Shown here one piece after another: positions 5,539-11,909 of a stretch of 11,909 nucleotides of DNA. Numbering within the stretch: the stretch's first letter is position 1; every line of letters starts with the position of its first letter. The DNA lies in NCBI GenBank assembly GCA_031284105.1, contig JAITAN010000130.1, forward strand, positions 1 to 11,909, in the 5' to 3' direction. This DNA comes from Treponema sp. (lineage in GTDB: Bacteria; Spirochaetota; Spirochaetia; Treponematales; Breznakiellaceae). The notes below the pieces were generated by a model. That model was not told where the DNA came from. It did not search any database and was given only the letters and a program-made list of their open reading frames with translations. A program made the translations under genes and the position numbers.

Positions 5539-6702
5539 ATGAAAAAAACAACCTTTATTAAAGGCGTTTTGCTGGCGGCAGTTTTATGTATGGTTTCTGC
5601 GGCATGTTCCAAAGAACAGACAATTAAAATCGGATTTAGTATTCCATTGACCGGCGATTCTCCGAAAGTCGGCGAGGGCGCAAAATTTTCCGGCGAGCTT
5701 ATCAAAAACGCGATAAATGAAGCGGGCGGATTCGAGGTGAACGGCAAAAAGTACAAGCTTAATTTCGTTTATGTCGACAATGAGCTGAAGCCGGAATCCG
5801 CGGTGCAAGCCGGATTGCGCCTTATCGAACAGGACAAGGTGCTTGCCATAGTGGGACCCTGCGGTTCAGGACGCGCTATTCCGGGCGGGCAGGTTGCCAA
5901 TGAAAACCGGACGCCGATGGTTTCTCCATGGGCCACGAATCCGGCGGTTACCTTGGACAGACCCTACGTGTTCCGTGCGTGCATCCTCGATCCGGTTCAG
6001 GCACCTGCGGCGGTCAAATTTGTTCAGAACGAATTCCCGTCAATTACCCAAGCCGCGATTCTTTACAATATTGAAGACGACTACTCCAAAGGACTGGCAG
6101 GCTACTTCCGTGATAACTGGGAAAAAGCCGGCGGTACCGTAACTAACTTTGAAAGTTTTGGACAAAAAGATCAGGACTTCGCGGTTCAGTTGACGCGGAT
6201 CATCAATTCCGGTGCGGAATTGATGTATTTGCCCGATTACTACAACCACGTTTCCCTCATTGTTTCTCAGGCAAAAGACCTCGGTTGGGGTGATAAACCG
6301 GTACTGGGCAGCGATTCATGGGGTTCGGCGGACCTGTGGTCGCTTTCCAAGGGTTTGGTAAAAGGGTATTTCTTCACCACCCACTATGCGGCGGCAGGCG
6401 CGGTCGGCTCAACGAAGGCATTTATTGATGCGTATAAGGCGGCCTATGGGTATGTTCCCGATGATGTGGCCGCTCTTACGTACGACTCGGTCAATATTAT
6501 TCTTGAGGCGATCCGCAGCGCGGGCATAACCGGCGATCTTGCGAAAGACCGCGAGGCGATCAAGAACGCGATAGCCGCCATGAAGGATTTCCCGGGCATT
6601 ACCGGTACGATGACGTTTGACGCAAACGGCGATCCTGCAAAGCCGGCCGTTGTGGTCCGGGTAAATGACGCGGGCGAGTTTGAGTATGTAGCATCGCTGT
6701 AA
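5539..6702 (+). CDS. livK: Branched-chain amino acid ABC transporter substrate-binding lipoprotein
   Basis: The 387-residue extracytoplasmic receptor captures substrate for the LivHMGF importer. The ATG at 5539 is chosen because AAAGGGG ends a few bases upstream; an in-frame GTG at 5533 would overlap that site. The signal peptide MKKTTFIKGVLLAAVLCMVSAAC ends in a relaxed lipobox (SAAC, Cys23), acceptable for spirochaetes. The mature part is a Peripla_BP_6 type I binding fold: IKIGFSIPLTGD at the N-terminus, the NEAGG segment, LIEQDKVLAIVGPCGSG, then NRTPMVSPWATNP and RPYVFRACILD, with a second lobe from about residue 160 (AAILYNIEDDYSKG). Length is typical. It is the first operon gene, behind a strong promoter, with a hairpin after its stop. 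The ligand cannot be deduced; Leu/Ile/Val is usual, but this family also carries other amino acids and amides. Confidence 0.93.
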   Translation: MKKTTFIKGVLLAAVLCMVSAACSKEQTIKIGFSIPLTGDSPKVGEGAKFSGELIKNAINEAGGFEVNGKKYKLNFVYVDNELKPESAVQAGLRLIEQDKVLAIVGPCGSGRAIPGGQVANENRTPMVSPWATNPAVTLDRPYVFRACILDPVQAPAAVKFVQNEFPSITQAAILYNIEDDYSKGLAGYFRDNWEKAGGTVTNFESFGQKDQDFAVQLTRIINSGAELMYLPDYYNHVSLIVSQAKDLGWGDKPVLGSDSWGSADLWSLSKGLVKGYFFTTHYAAAGAVGSTKAFIDAYKAAYGYVPDDVAALTYDSVNIILEAIRSAGITGDLAKDREAIKNAIAAMKDFPGITGTMTFDANGDPAKPAVVVRVNDAGEFEYVASL

Positions 6703-6749
6703 GTTCGCCATGGCGTTTCGATTTCCCGATTTTTCGATGTTTCAATTAA

Positions 6750-6784
6750 TACGCTGCCGGAAAACGTTGCTTTTCGGCAGCGTA
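6750..6784 (+). promoter_or_regulatory. Intercistronic hairpin between the receptor and permease genes
   Basis: TACGCTGCCG (6750-6759) pairs perfectly with CGGCAGCGTA (6775-6784); beyond a bulged G, AAAA/TTTT extends the stem. No U-tract follows. Such hairpins after binding-protein genes commonly protect the upstream mRNA or partly attenuate transcription, giving more receptor than membrane complex. I infer that role; only the structure is visible. Confidence 0.6.
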
Positions 6785-6874
6785 ATCCGGACGAATCTGA
6801 AAGGCTTTTGTAAGCCGGAACCATGTCTAAAATCCTTGCGGAAGTTGGAAGCAAGTTTATAAAAAAGGAAAGCT

Positions 6875-7786
6875 ATGGTATCGATACTATTGCAGAATGT
6901 GTTTAGCGCCCTTCAATGGGGCAGTTTTTATTCGATGATCGCATTGGGTTACTGTCTTGTATATGGGGTGCTGAGGCTCATCAACTTTGCCCACGGCGAT
7001 ATTTTTATGACCGCCTGTTATATTGCCTTTTTTATTACTGCCGGATTGTTGAGCGTGTTCGGCGGGCAGCATTCGCTGCTTTTTGTGTTGACGCTGGCGC
7101 TTACCATGGCGGCGACCGCGCTTCTCGGCGTTACCATAGAACGTATTGCGTACCGTCCGTTACGGCGCAAGGGCGTCAACCGGCTTTATGTGGTTATTAC
7201 CGCCTTAATGGTCGGCTTTATCCTTGAAAACGGCAATCTGGCGTTTCTGGGTGCAAGTTCGCGGACGTTTCCCGATATACTTGACAAACACATCTGGCAG
7301 ATTGGCCGTATTTCGCTCACCAACTTAAAAGTGCTGGTCATCATTGCGGCATTTGCCGTATACGGGTTGCTGGAATTCATCGTCAGAAAAACGGTGTTCG
7401 GCATGGCGATGCGGGCAATATCTTACGATAAATTCGCCATACCGCTGATGGGGATTCCGGTGAACGCAATCATCACGTTTACGTTCGCCCTGGGATCCGC
7501 TCTAGCTGCGGTCGCCGGTATATTGTATGGTATGTCCTATCCGGTGCTTGATCCGTACATGGGAACCATCATCGGCTGGAAGGCGTTCATTGCCGCGGTT
7601 GTCGGCGGTATCGGCGACATCAAGGGCGCATTTTTAGGCGGCTTCATTTTGGGTTTTATTGAGATTTTCATCACCGCATTCTTTCCTTCAAGCTACAAAG
7701 ATCTTATCTCCTTTGTTATTCTGCTGATCATTTTGAGTATAAAACCAACCGGCTTCTTCGGCATAGCCCGAAGCGCCAAAATATAG
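6875..7786 (+). CDS. livH: Branched-chain amino acid ABC transporter permease LivH
   Basis: This 303-residue inner-membrane protein is one half of the transport channel (BPD_transp_2 family). It begins at ATG 6875 behind AAAAGGAAA. The N-terminus shows the LivH hallmark GSFYSMIALGYCLVYGVLRLINFAHGD (written across residues about 14-40), and repeated hydrophobic spans suggest about eight membrane helices. Near residue 245, GWKAFIAAVVGGIGDIKGAFLGG is the cytoplasmic coupling region expected to contact an ATPase subunit. Length is normal for the family and no damage is visible. It lies 172 bases after the receptor gene and 9 bases before livM, consistent with one transcript. Confidence 0.95.
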   Translation: MVSILLQNVFSALQWGSFYSMIALGYCLVYGVLRLINFAHGDIFMTACYIAFFITAGLLSVFGGQHSLLFVLTLALTMAATALLGVTIERIAYRPLRRKGVNRLYVVITALMVGFILENGNLAFLGASSRTFPDILDKHIWQIGRISLTNLKVLVIIAAFAVYGLLEFIVRKTVFGMAMRAISYDKFAIPLMGIPVNAIITFTFALGSALAAVAGILYGMSYPVLDPYMGTIIGWKAFIAAVVGGIGDIKGAFLGGFILGFIEIFITAFFPSSYKDLISFVILLIILSIKPTGFFGIARSAKI

Positions 7787-7795
7787 GAGAATGAG

Positions 7796-8902
7796 ATGAC
7801 ACACATAAGACAAGATGAAAAACGCGGCATACGGATCTTCTTCCTCATAGTCGCCGGTATGATAGCCGTTACCCTCCTCGCTCAATTAGGCGTGCTGAAT
7901 CAGTATATTCAAACCGTGATAATGTCCATCGGCATAAATATCATCTTCGCATCGAGTCTCAATATCGTAAACGGGTATATGGGCGAATTCTCCTGCGGTC
8001 ACGCGGCATTTATGGCGGTCGGCGCATATAGTTCTTCGGTGCTGTCGCTGATTTTGTTTACCGAGAACAAATTTACCGGCGCGCCGCTGCTCCCGCCCGC
8101 ACTAAGCGTCTTTCTTTTTCCGGCGGTCATCATCATAGGCGGGGCTGCGGCTGCTTTTGCCGGTCTCATTGTGGCGGTTCCTTCCTTCAAGACGCGGGAC
8201 GATTACCTTGCAATCATCACCATTGCGGCGAACTATATCATCATGACCATCTTAAACAACCTTGAAGTAACCGGCGCAAGCAGCGGGCTTATGGGTATGC
8301 GGTCTACCATAAACGCCATGCGGGATGTCGTTCCGCTGCCGTGGATGTTGGTATGGATTCTGATATTTGCGCTTGTATGCGTCATTGCCATAAAACGGCT
8401 CATGGGTTCCACACTCGGCAAGGGCATTTCCGCGATACGCTATGATGAAATAGCGGCCGAAATTATGAGCGTCAATACCAACCGGATCAAACTGCTGGCG
8501 TTTTGTTTCTCATCGGGATTAGCCGGTATTGCCGGCGGGCTTTTCGCGCACATGATCAGTTTTATCAACCCCAAAACCTTTGACATTATGAAATCAACCG
8601 AAGGCATGGTGATGGTCTATTTAGGCGGCATGGGATCGCTTTCCGGTTCGGTACTGTCCGCAATGTTTTTTACCTTTCTGCTGGAACTCCTGCGGCCTTT
8701 ACAGATACTCAAATGGGTATTTATCCCCCTGCTGCTGATTCTGCTTATGCAATTCCGCCCCGAAGGGCTTCTGGGACACCGAGAGCTATCGGATATTATT
8801 CCTGCGTTGAATCTCAACCCGCATCTTTTAAATACGTTGAATAATGTAAATAATTCGAAGAAGCGGAAAAATGGAGAAAAAGGAAGTAAGAATGACGGAT
8901 AA
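7796..8902 (+). CDS. livM: Branched-chain amino acid ABC transporter permease LivM
   Basis: The 368-residue partner permease of LivH starts at ATG 7796, with AGGAGA upstream. A hydrophilic N-terminal segment with HIRQDEKRGIR precedes many hydrophobic helices. LivM hallmarks are LNIVNGYMGEFSCGHAAFMAVGAY near residues 52-75 and the coupling segment VYLGGMGSLSGSVLSAMFF near residue 275, followed by FRPEGLLG. After that the protein carries a roughly 40-residue polar tail ending in a Lys/Asn-rich stretch (NNSKKRKNGEKGSKNDG), longer than the usual LivM end. The tail DNA overlaps the start of livG, and its AAAAAGGAAG serves as the livG ribosome binding site, so translation of the two is probably coupled. 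Confidence 0.94.
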   Translation: MTHIRQDEKRGIRIFFLIVAGMIAVTLLAQLGVLNQYIQTVIMSIGINIIFASSLNIVNGYMGEFSCGHAAFMAVGAYSSSVLSLILFTENKFTGAPLLPPALSVFLFPAVIIIGGAAAAFAGLIVAVPSFKTRDDYLAIITIAANYIIMTILNNLEVTGASSGLMGMRSTINAMRDVVPLPWMLVWILIFALVCVIAIKRLMGSTLGKGISAIRYDEIAAEIMSVNTNRIKLLAFCFSSGLAGIAGGLFAHMISFINPKTFDIMKSTEGMVMVYLGGMGSLSGSVLSAMFFTFLLELLRPLQILKWVFIPLLLILLMQFRPEGLLGHRELSDIIPALNLNPHLLNTLNNVNNSKKRKNGEKGSKNDG

Positions 8903-9671
8903 TACGGTACACCTTGAAATAAGAAATTTGACCCATTTCTTCGGCGGCTTGCAAGCCCTTGAAAATATCAATATTACCATGCGGAAAGAGGAGATCGCGG
9001 GCTTAATCGGTCCCAACGGCGCGGGCAAAACAACGGTATTTAACATCGTGAGCGGTTTCTACGCGCCGACCCAAGGCGACATTATCGTTTCAGGCACGCG
9101 GATCAACGGGAAGAAGCCCCACGACATAGCGGCGATGAAGATCGGGAGGACGTTTCAGAACATCAGGCTATGGAACGAAATGACGGTGCTTGACAATATC
9201 CGCATATCCCAGCATTACCGGCTGGAGTACAATGCAGCGGACGCCTTTTTCCACACCGCGCGCTACAAACGGCGGGAGGCGGAGATTACCTCGAAAGCGT
9301 GGGAACTCCTCGATATATTCAAACTCGCGGACTTGGCGTATGAATACCCCAAGAATATCCCCTACGGTATTCAGCGCCGCGTAGAAATCGCCCGCGCGCT
9401 CTCTTTGCAGCCGGACCTGCTGCTCCTTGACGAGCCTGCCGCGGGTTTAAGCGCCGTCGACACGGTGCAGTTAATCGACTACGTTACATGGCTTCACGAC
9501 AATTTTCATCTGACGATATGGATGATAGAGCATCAGATGGACGTAATTATGAAGCTGTGCGAGCATATTACGGTGATTGATTTTGGAAAAGAAATAGCCT
9601 CCGGTTCTCCGGAAGAAATCAAGAACAATCCCGATGTGATAAAAGCATACTTGGGAGACGGGCAGCTCTAA
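8892..9671 (+). CDS. livG: Branched-chain amino acid ABC transporter ATP-binding protein LivG
   Basis: This 259-residue cytoplasmic ATPase drives import through LivHM. I choose the ATG at 8892 because AAAAGGAAG sits 5-6 bases ahead; an in-frame ATG at 8871 adds seven residues with a poorer site. Either way it overlaps livM (11 bases for 8892). Motifs in order: Walker A GPNGAGKTT near residue 38; Q-loop GRTFQNIRLW; signature PYGIQRRVEIARAL, where Pro-Tyr replaces Ser-Gly of LSGGQ, as is common in LivG; Walker B LLLLDEPAAGLS; and H-loop IEHQMDVIM. The C-terminal NPDVIKAYLGDG is the usual LivG/LivF ending. It is followed by livF after 20 bases. Confidence 0.95.
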   Translation: MTDNTVHLEIRNLTHFFGGLQALENINITMRKEEIAGLIGPNGAGKTTVFNIVSGFYAPTQGDIIVSGTRINGKKPHDIAAMKIGRTFQNIRLWNEMTVLDNIRISQHYRLEYNAADAFFHTARYKRREAEITSKAWELLDIFKLADLAYEYPKNIPYGIQRRVEIARALSLQPDLLLLDEPAAGLSAVDTVQLIDYVTWLHDNFHLTIWMIEHQMDVIMKLCEHITVIDFGKEIASGSPEEIKNNPDVIKAYLGDGQL

Positions 9672-9691
9672 TATACAAAGGAGGCGGAACC

Positions 9692-10432
9692 ATGTTACTG
9701 GACGTTCACGATTTAAGGGTGAGTTACGGAAATATTGAGGCGTTATACGGTATTTCTTTTAATATTGACAAAGGGGAAATCGTTACATTGATAGGCGCAA
9801 ACGGGGCGGGCAAGACCTCAACCTTGATGAGTCTGGCGCGTCTGCCGCGGCCCGAAGCGCCGGTTGTTACGAGCGGGGATATTCTTTACAATGGGGCGAG
9901 TATTCTTAAAACCGAACCGCATATACTGATTCAAAAGAAGATGGTGGTGCTGGTGCCGGAAGGCCGGCATATTTTCGGCAATCTTACTGTGGAAGAAAAC
10001 CTCCAGATGGCAACCTACGCGCACCGCCGCGACATCAACAGAAACGCGATAGTGAGTGAATTGAGCGAGCTGGTCTACACGCTGTTTCCCCGTCTGTACG
10101 AACGGCGCAAGCAGCGCGGCGAGCTTTTAAGCGGGGGCGAGCAGCAGATGCTTGCCGTAGGACGCGCGCTTATGACGGGCAGCGACTTTATCCTGCTTGA
10201 CGAGCCTTCAATGGGGCTGGCGCCCAAGCTGATGTACGAGATGTTCAGGGCCTTAAAAAAGCTCAACACGGACAAGCGCGTTACGATTTTGGTTGTTGAG
10301 CAAAATGCAAAGGTTGCATTAGAGTTTGCAAGCCGCGGATACGTGCTCAAGACCGGCGAGATCATCATTCAAGGCACGTCTGAAGAATTGCTGGCCCATC
10401 ACGAGGTGAAAAAGGCGTATTTGGGCGAGTAA
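9692..10432 (+). CDS. livF: Branched-chain amino acid ABC transporter ATP-binding protein LivF
   Basis: The second ATPase of the importer, 246 residues, starts at ATG 9692 behind a strong AAAGGAGG. Motifs in order: Walker A GANGAGKTST near residue 33; a LivF-type segment VPEGRHIFGNLTVEENL in place of a classical Q-loop; signature LLSGGEQQMLAVGRALM; Walker B FILLDEPSMGLAP; and VVEQNAKVALE, with Gln in the H-loop position as is usual in LivF. The end HHEVKKAYLGE is typical. It closes the operon: a GC-rich hairpin with a T-rich tail follows its stop. The motifs are intact, so the transporter is predicted to be functional. Confidence 0.96.
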   Translation: MLLDVHDLRVSYGNIEALYGISFNIDKGEIVTLIGANGAGKTSTLMSLARLPRPEAPVVTSGDILYNGASILKTEPHILIQKKMVVLVPEGRHIFGNLTVEENLQMATYAHRRDINRNAIVSELSELVYTLFPRLYERRKQRGELLSGGEQQMLAVGRALMTGSDFILLDEPSMGLAPKLMYEMFRALKKLNTDKRVTILVVEQNAKVALEFASRGYVLKTGEIIIQGTSEELLAHHEVKKAYLGE

Positions 10433-10433
10433 T

Positions 10434-10460
10434 GCCGCGCGGCCGGCGGCTCGTTTCTTT
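10434..10460 (+). terminator. Terminator-like hairpin after livF
   Basis: GCCGC (10434-10438) and GCGGC (10446-10450) form a short GC-only stem around a 7-base loop, followed by TCGTTTCTTT. It begins 2 bases past the livF stop. The stem is short and the T-run interrupted, so it is probable rather than certain. Confidence 0.5.
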
Positions 10461-10468
10461 ATAACGGC

Positions 10469-10498
10469 TTGACAATACGCTATGAGGGGGCGTATGCT
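10469..10498 (+). promoter_or_regulatory. Promoter candidate for the HU-like gene
   Basis: A perfect TTGACA (10469-10474) is followed after 18 bases by TATGCT (10493-10498). If used, it would give a leader of about 235 bases before the HU-like gene. A perfect TATAAT at 10571-10576 lies inside that leader but has only a weak -35 (GTCAAA). Confidence 0.5.
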
Positions 10499-10612
10499 TT
10501 TTCAGGCATATTCAGAGGAGTATAGAAAAAAGTGAATATACCGGCCGGTCAAAGCCGCCCCTGCGGACCGTATAATCGCAGGCTGTATTCTTATACTGTA
10601 AATAGTACTAAT

Positions 10613-10662
10613 GTTTATATAAACAAACCTGCCCGTGTTCTTTATTTCTTGAACCGGTTCAA
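10613..10662. promoter_or_regulatory. Two perfect palindromes in the leader of the HU-like gene
   Basis: GTTTATATAAAC (10613-10624) and TTGAACCGGTTCAA (10649-10662) are perfect 12- and 14-bp palindromes with centres 37 bp apart. They lie 80-130 bp before the HU-like start, between the upstream promoter candidate and the gene. They could be operators for dimeric regulators; nothing in the window names the regulator. Confidence 0.4.
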
Positions 10663-10740
10663 AATCCCGCCATATACGGAAATAACATTTCCGGTGATAT
10701 TAGATTCTCTTTATATCTTTCTTTTCTCAAGGAGGTTGCT

Positions 10741-11505
10741 ATGGCAATCATTGATCCCGTAAACGAGACGCTTCACCGTATCCGCGTGAGGCTCGTCCCC
10801 AACAACCTGATCGGCGTGGAAGGCGCGTACATTGCGTTCACGATCAACGAGGCGTGCCTCGGGATTGAGGATGTCTGCGCTTCGCTCAAGAACCGCGGCG
10901 GCTTCACCGGCAATTACGATGATCTTGTCGAGTATGTGAAGCAGTTTTTTAATGAGGCCGCGTATCTGCTGTGCGATGGTTTCGCGGTCAACACGGGCTA
11001 TTTCTCGATTCACCCCAATGTAGGCGGTGGGTTTGACAACGTTACCGAAGGGCATGACCGGCGGAAGCATCCGGTAACGTTTAGGTTCCGCACCCGCGCG
11101 CCTTTACGTGCGCTTACCGGGCATATCGCCGTGGAGGTTGAAGGCATTGCGGACGTGCAGGGCTACATTGACAAGGTGGCGGACGTAAACACGGGAGCGG
11201 TGAACGAGACGCTCACGCCGGGCGGACTGTTCAGCATAAGCGGGCACAAGATAAAGGTGGCAGGGGACAAGCCGGACGTGGGCGTGTACTTTGTACCGGC
11301 GGCCGATGCGGTGCAGAAGGTAAAGGTAACCGGCAACCTGGCCGAGAACACGGCTTCAAAGCTGATAGGGGTGATACCGGCGTTAACGGTTGGAACGTGG
11401 ACCGTTGAGATCAAGACGCAGTACAGCAGAGGTGGGACATTTCTTAAGGAGCCGCGGACCGTGGTGTTTAGGAGCGCGCTGATCGTAGAGCCTACCGCTA
11501 CTTAA
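10741..11505 (+). CDS. HU-like DNA-binding domain protein with C-terminal DUF4469 (Ig-like) domain
   Basis: The protein has 254 residues; ATG 10741 follows a strong AAGGAGG (10730-10736). The N-terminal half, about residues 1-125, matches the HU/IHF-like domain family common in Bacteroidetes and Treponema: opening LHRIRVRLVPNNL, a DLVEYVKQFFNEAAYLL helix, GYFSIHPNVGGGFD, and the basic segment HDRRKHPVTFRFRTRAPLRAL. The C-terminal half, about residues 127-250, fits the DUF4469 Ig-like fold: VNETLTPGGLFSISGHKIKVAGD, VGVYFVP, IGVIPALTVGTWTVEIKTQY. No signal peptide is seen. DNA binding is predicted by family only; the role is unknown. It is a single-gene unit, between a promoter region with two palindromes and a 23-bp repeat array. 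Confidence 0.85.
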   Translation: MAIIDPVNETLHRIRVRLVPNNLIGVEGAYIAFTINEACLGIEDVCASLKNRGGFTGNYDDLVEYVKQFFNEAAYLLCDGFAVNTGYFSIHPNVGGGFDNVTEGHDRRKHPVTFRFRTRAPLRALTGHIAVEVEGIADVQGYIDKVADVNTGAVNETLTPGGLFSISGHKIKVAGDKPDVGVYFVPAADAVQKVKVTGNLAENTASKLIGVIPALTVGTWTVEIKTQYSRGGTFLKEPRTVVFRSALIVEPTAT

Positions 11506-11541
11506 CCGCAAAGACCGGTACGTACCTGCGCCTAGACCTGA

Positions 11542-11703
11542 TGCTGGTATGCACATAGACGGGGTGCAGGTAGGCACACGGGGCGTGTGCGAGTACGCAC
11601 GTGGACGGGGTGCAGGTACGCACATGGGGTGGGATGCGAGTACGCGCATGGGACGGGTGCGGGTACACATGTGGACGGAGTGCGGGTAGGCATACTAGTA
11701 CCT
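11542..11703. repeat. Tandem array, 23-bp period, seven units plus one decayed copy
   Basis: Units begin with TGC at 11542, 11565, 11588, 11611, 11635, 11658 and 11681; one spacing is 24, the rest 23. The consensus is near TGCRGGTACGCACATGGACGGGG. Each unit has a dyad core of the form TGC-NRGTAN-GCA. A decayed copy is visible before the first (TGCGCCTAGAC at 11527 against TGCACATAGAC at 11550). It begins just past the stop of the HU-like gene and ends where the insertion-element region starts. Confidence 0.9.
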
Positions 11704-11732
11704 TGTAAATGCTAAACAAATTGTATTATACT
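11703..11732 (+). promoter_or_regulatory. Promoter candidate of the transposase gene
   Basis: TTGTAA (11703-11708) and TATACT (11727-11732) are separated by 18 bases. It lies about 30 bases upstream of the transposase ATG. It fits the usual weak promoter near the left end of an insertion element. Confidence 0.4.
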
Positions 11733-11760
11733 ACCCTCACCCAGACAGGAGGGGGCAATT

Positions 11761-11909
11761 ATGAAACAAAAGAAATATCATGTCAGGCTCACGGAAGCGG
11801 AAAAGAAGCGGCTTCTGGACATAACGAAAAAGGGGAGCCACCCGGCACGACAGATTATTAGGGCGAATATCCTGTTACACTTGGATGAAAGTGACCCGGG
11901 CAAAACAAC
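11761..11909 (+). CDS. IS630-type transposase, N-terminal fragment cut by the window end
   Basis: ATG 11761 follows a strong AGGAGGGGG. The 49 visible residues run MKQKKYHVRLTEAEKKRLL, then KKGSHPARQIIRANILLHLDES, the pattern that opens the N-terminal helix-turn-helix region of IS630-family transposases (Tc1/mariner superfamily). The catalytic DDE domain would lie beyond the window, so intactness cannot be judged. IS630 elements insert at TA; the left end is probably between about 11698 and 11760, but the terminal inverted repeat cannot be set without the right end. A mobile element here fits the repeat-rich accessory surroundings. Confidence 0.78.
   Translation, partial: MKQKKYHVRLTEAEKKRLLDITKKGSHPARQIIRANILLHLDESDPGKT

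Larger units (their letters stand above)
11698..11909 (+). mobile_element. Left part of a probable IS630-family insertion sequence
   Basis: The transposase start and its promoter candidate are preceded by the end of the 23-bp array at about 11703. TA dinucleotides at 11693-11700 are possible target sites. The exact left boundary is a guess because the matching right end is outside the window. Confidence 0.5.

Noticed and set aside
5533..5541. GTG at 5533 as start of the receptor gene
   Set aside because: It overlaps the ribosome binding site; the ATG at 5539 is better placed and begins a normal signal peptide.
8871..8892. ATG at 8871 as start of livG
   Set aside because: It has a poorer ribosome binding site than the ATG at 8892, which also begins closer to the usual family N-terminus; not fully excluded.
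10532..10762. 76-codon GTG-initiated frame ahead of the HU-like gene
   Set aside because: The nearest GGAGT lies too far from the GTG, the frame runs into the HU-like gene out of phase, and no motif is visible.
11383..11719. Cys/Pro/Thr-rich minus-strand frames over the third array
   Set aside because: They are products of the 23-bp repeat in two frames, without ribosome binding sites.

Overview
The window looks like chromosomal DNA of a host-associated spirochaete, most probably a gut or termite-type Treponema. The evidence is a LivKHMGF transporter whose binding protein has a relaxed spirochaete-style lipobox, an HU-like/DUF4469 protein, and a broken gene of a fibronectin-III-like family that I recall from Treponema and Bacteroidetes. 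Short GC-rich tandem arrays separate the genes. The genus call rests on recalled family resemblance, not on a search.

Layout. Positions 3-383 (+) hold the end of a GyrI-like effector-binding protein cut by the window edge. Positions 384-596 hold short direct and inverted repeats leading into a perfectly periodic array of 22 copies of a 21-bp unit (597-1058). Positions 1059-2600 are GC-rich with no convincing gene, apart from a strong hairpin near 2500. On the minus strand, 2601-3686 is a beta-propeller lipoprotein, and 3861-4501 is the fibronectin-III-like gene, broken by a one-base deletion near its 3' end. Upstream of that gene is a second, degenerate 21-bp array (4544-4669), then a 15-G homopolymer, then a cluster of hairpins with two mutually exclusive pairings (4878-4998). 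Positions 5000-5530 are AT-rich, with a possible broken small ORF and two stacked promoter candidates: a sigma54-like site, then a near-consensus sigma70-like site.

The core is one + strand operon, 5539-10432: binding lipoprotein, two permeases and two ATPases, a complete ABC importer of the branched-chain amino acid (HAAT) family. The receptor captures substrate outside the inner membrane, LivH and LivM form the channel, and LivG and LivF power it. A hairpin after the receptor gene may raise receptor mRNA relative to the rest. The last four genes are tightly packed, and livM overlaps livG.

After a terminator-like hairpin, a promoter-like sequence and a long leader with two perfect palindromes come before the HU-like/DUF4469 gene (10741-11505). 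A third array, with a 23-bp period, follows. The window ends inside an IS630-type transposase gene. The three arrays share a design: a roughly 10-12-bp dyad-symmetric core spaced about two helical turns, lying next to accessory genes. This is the least explained feature of the window.
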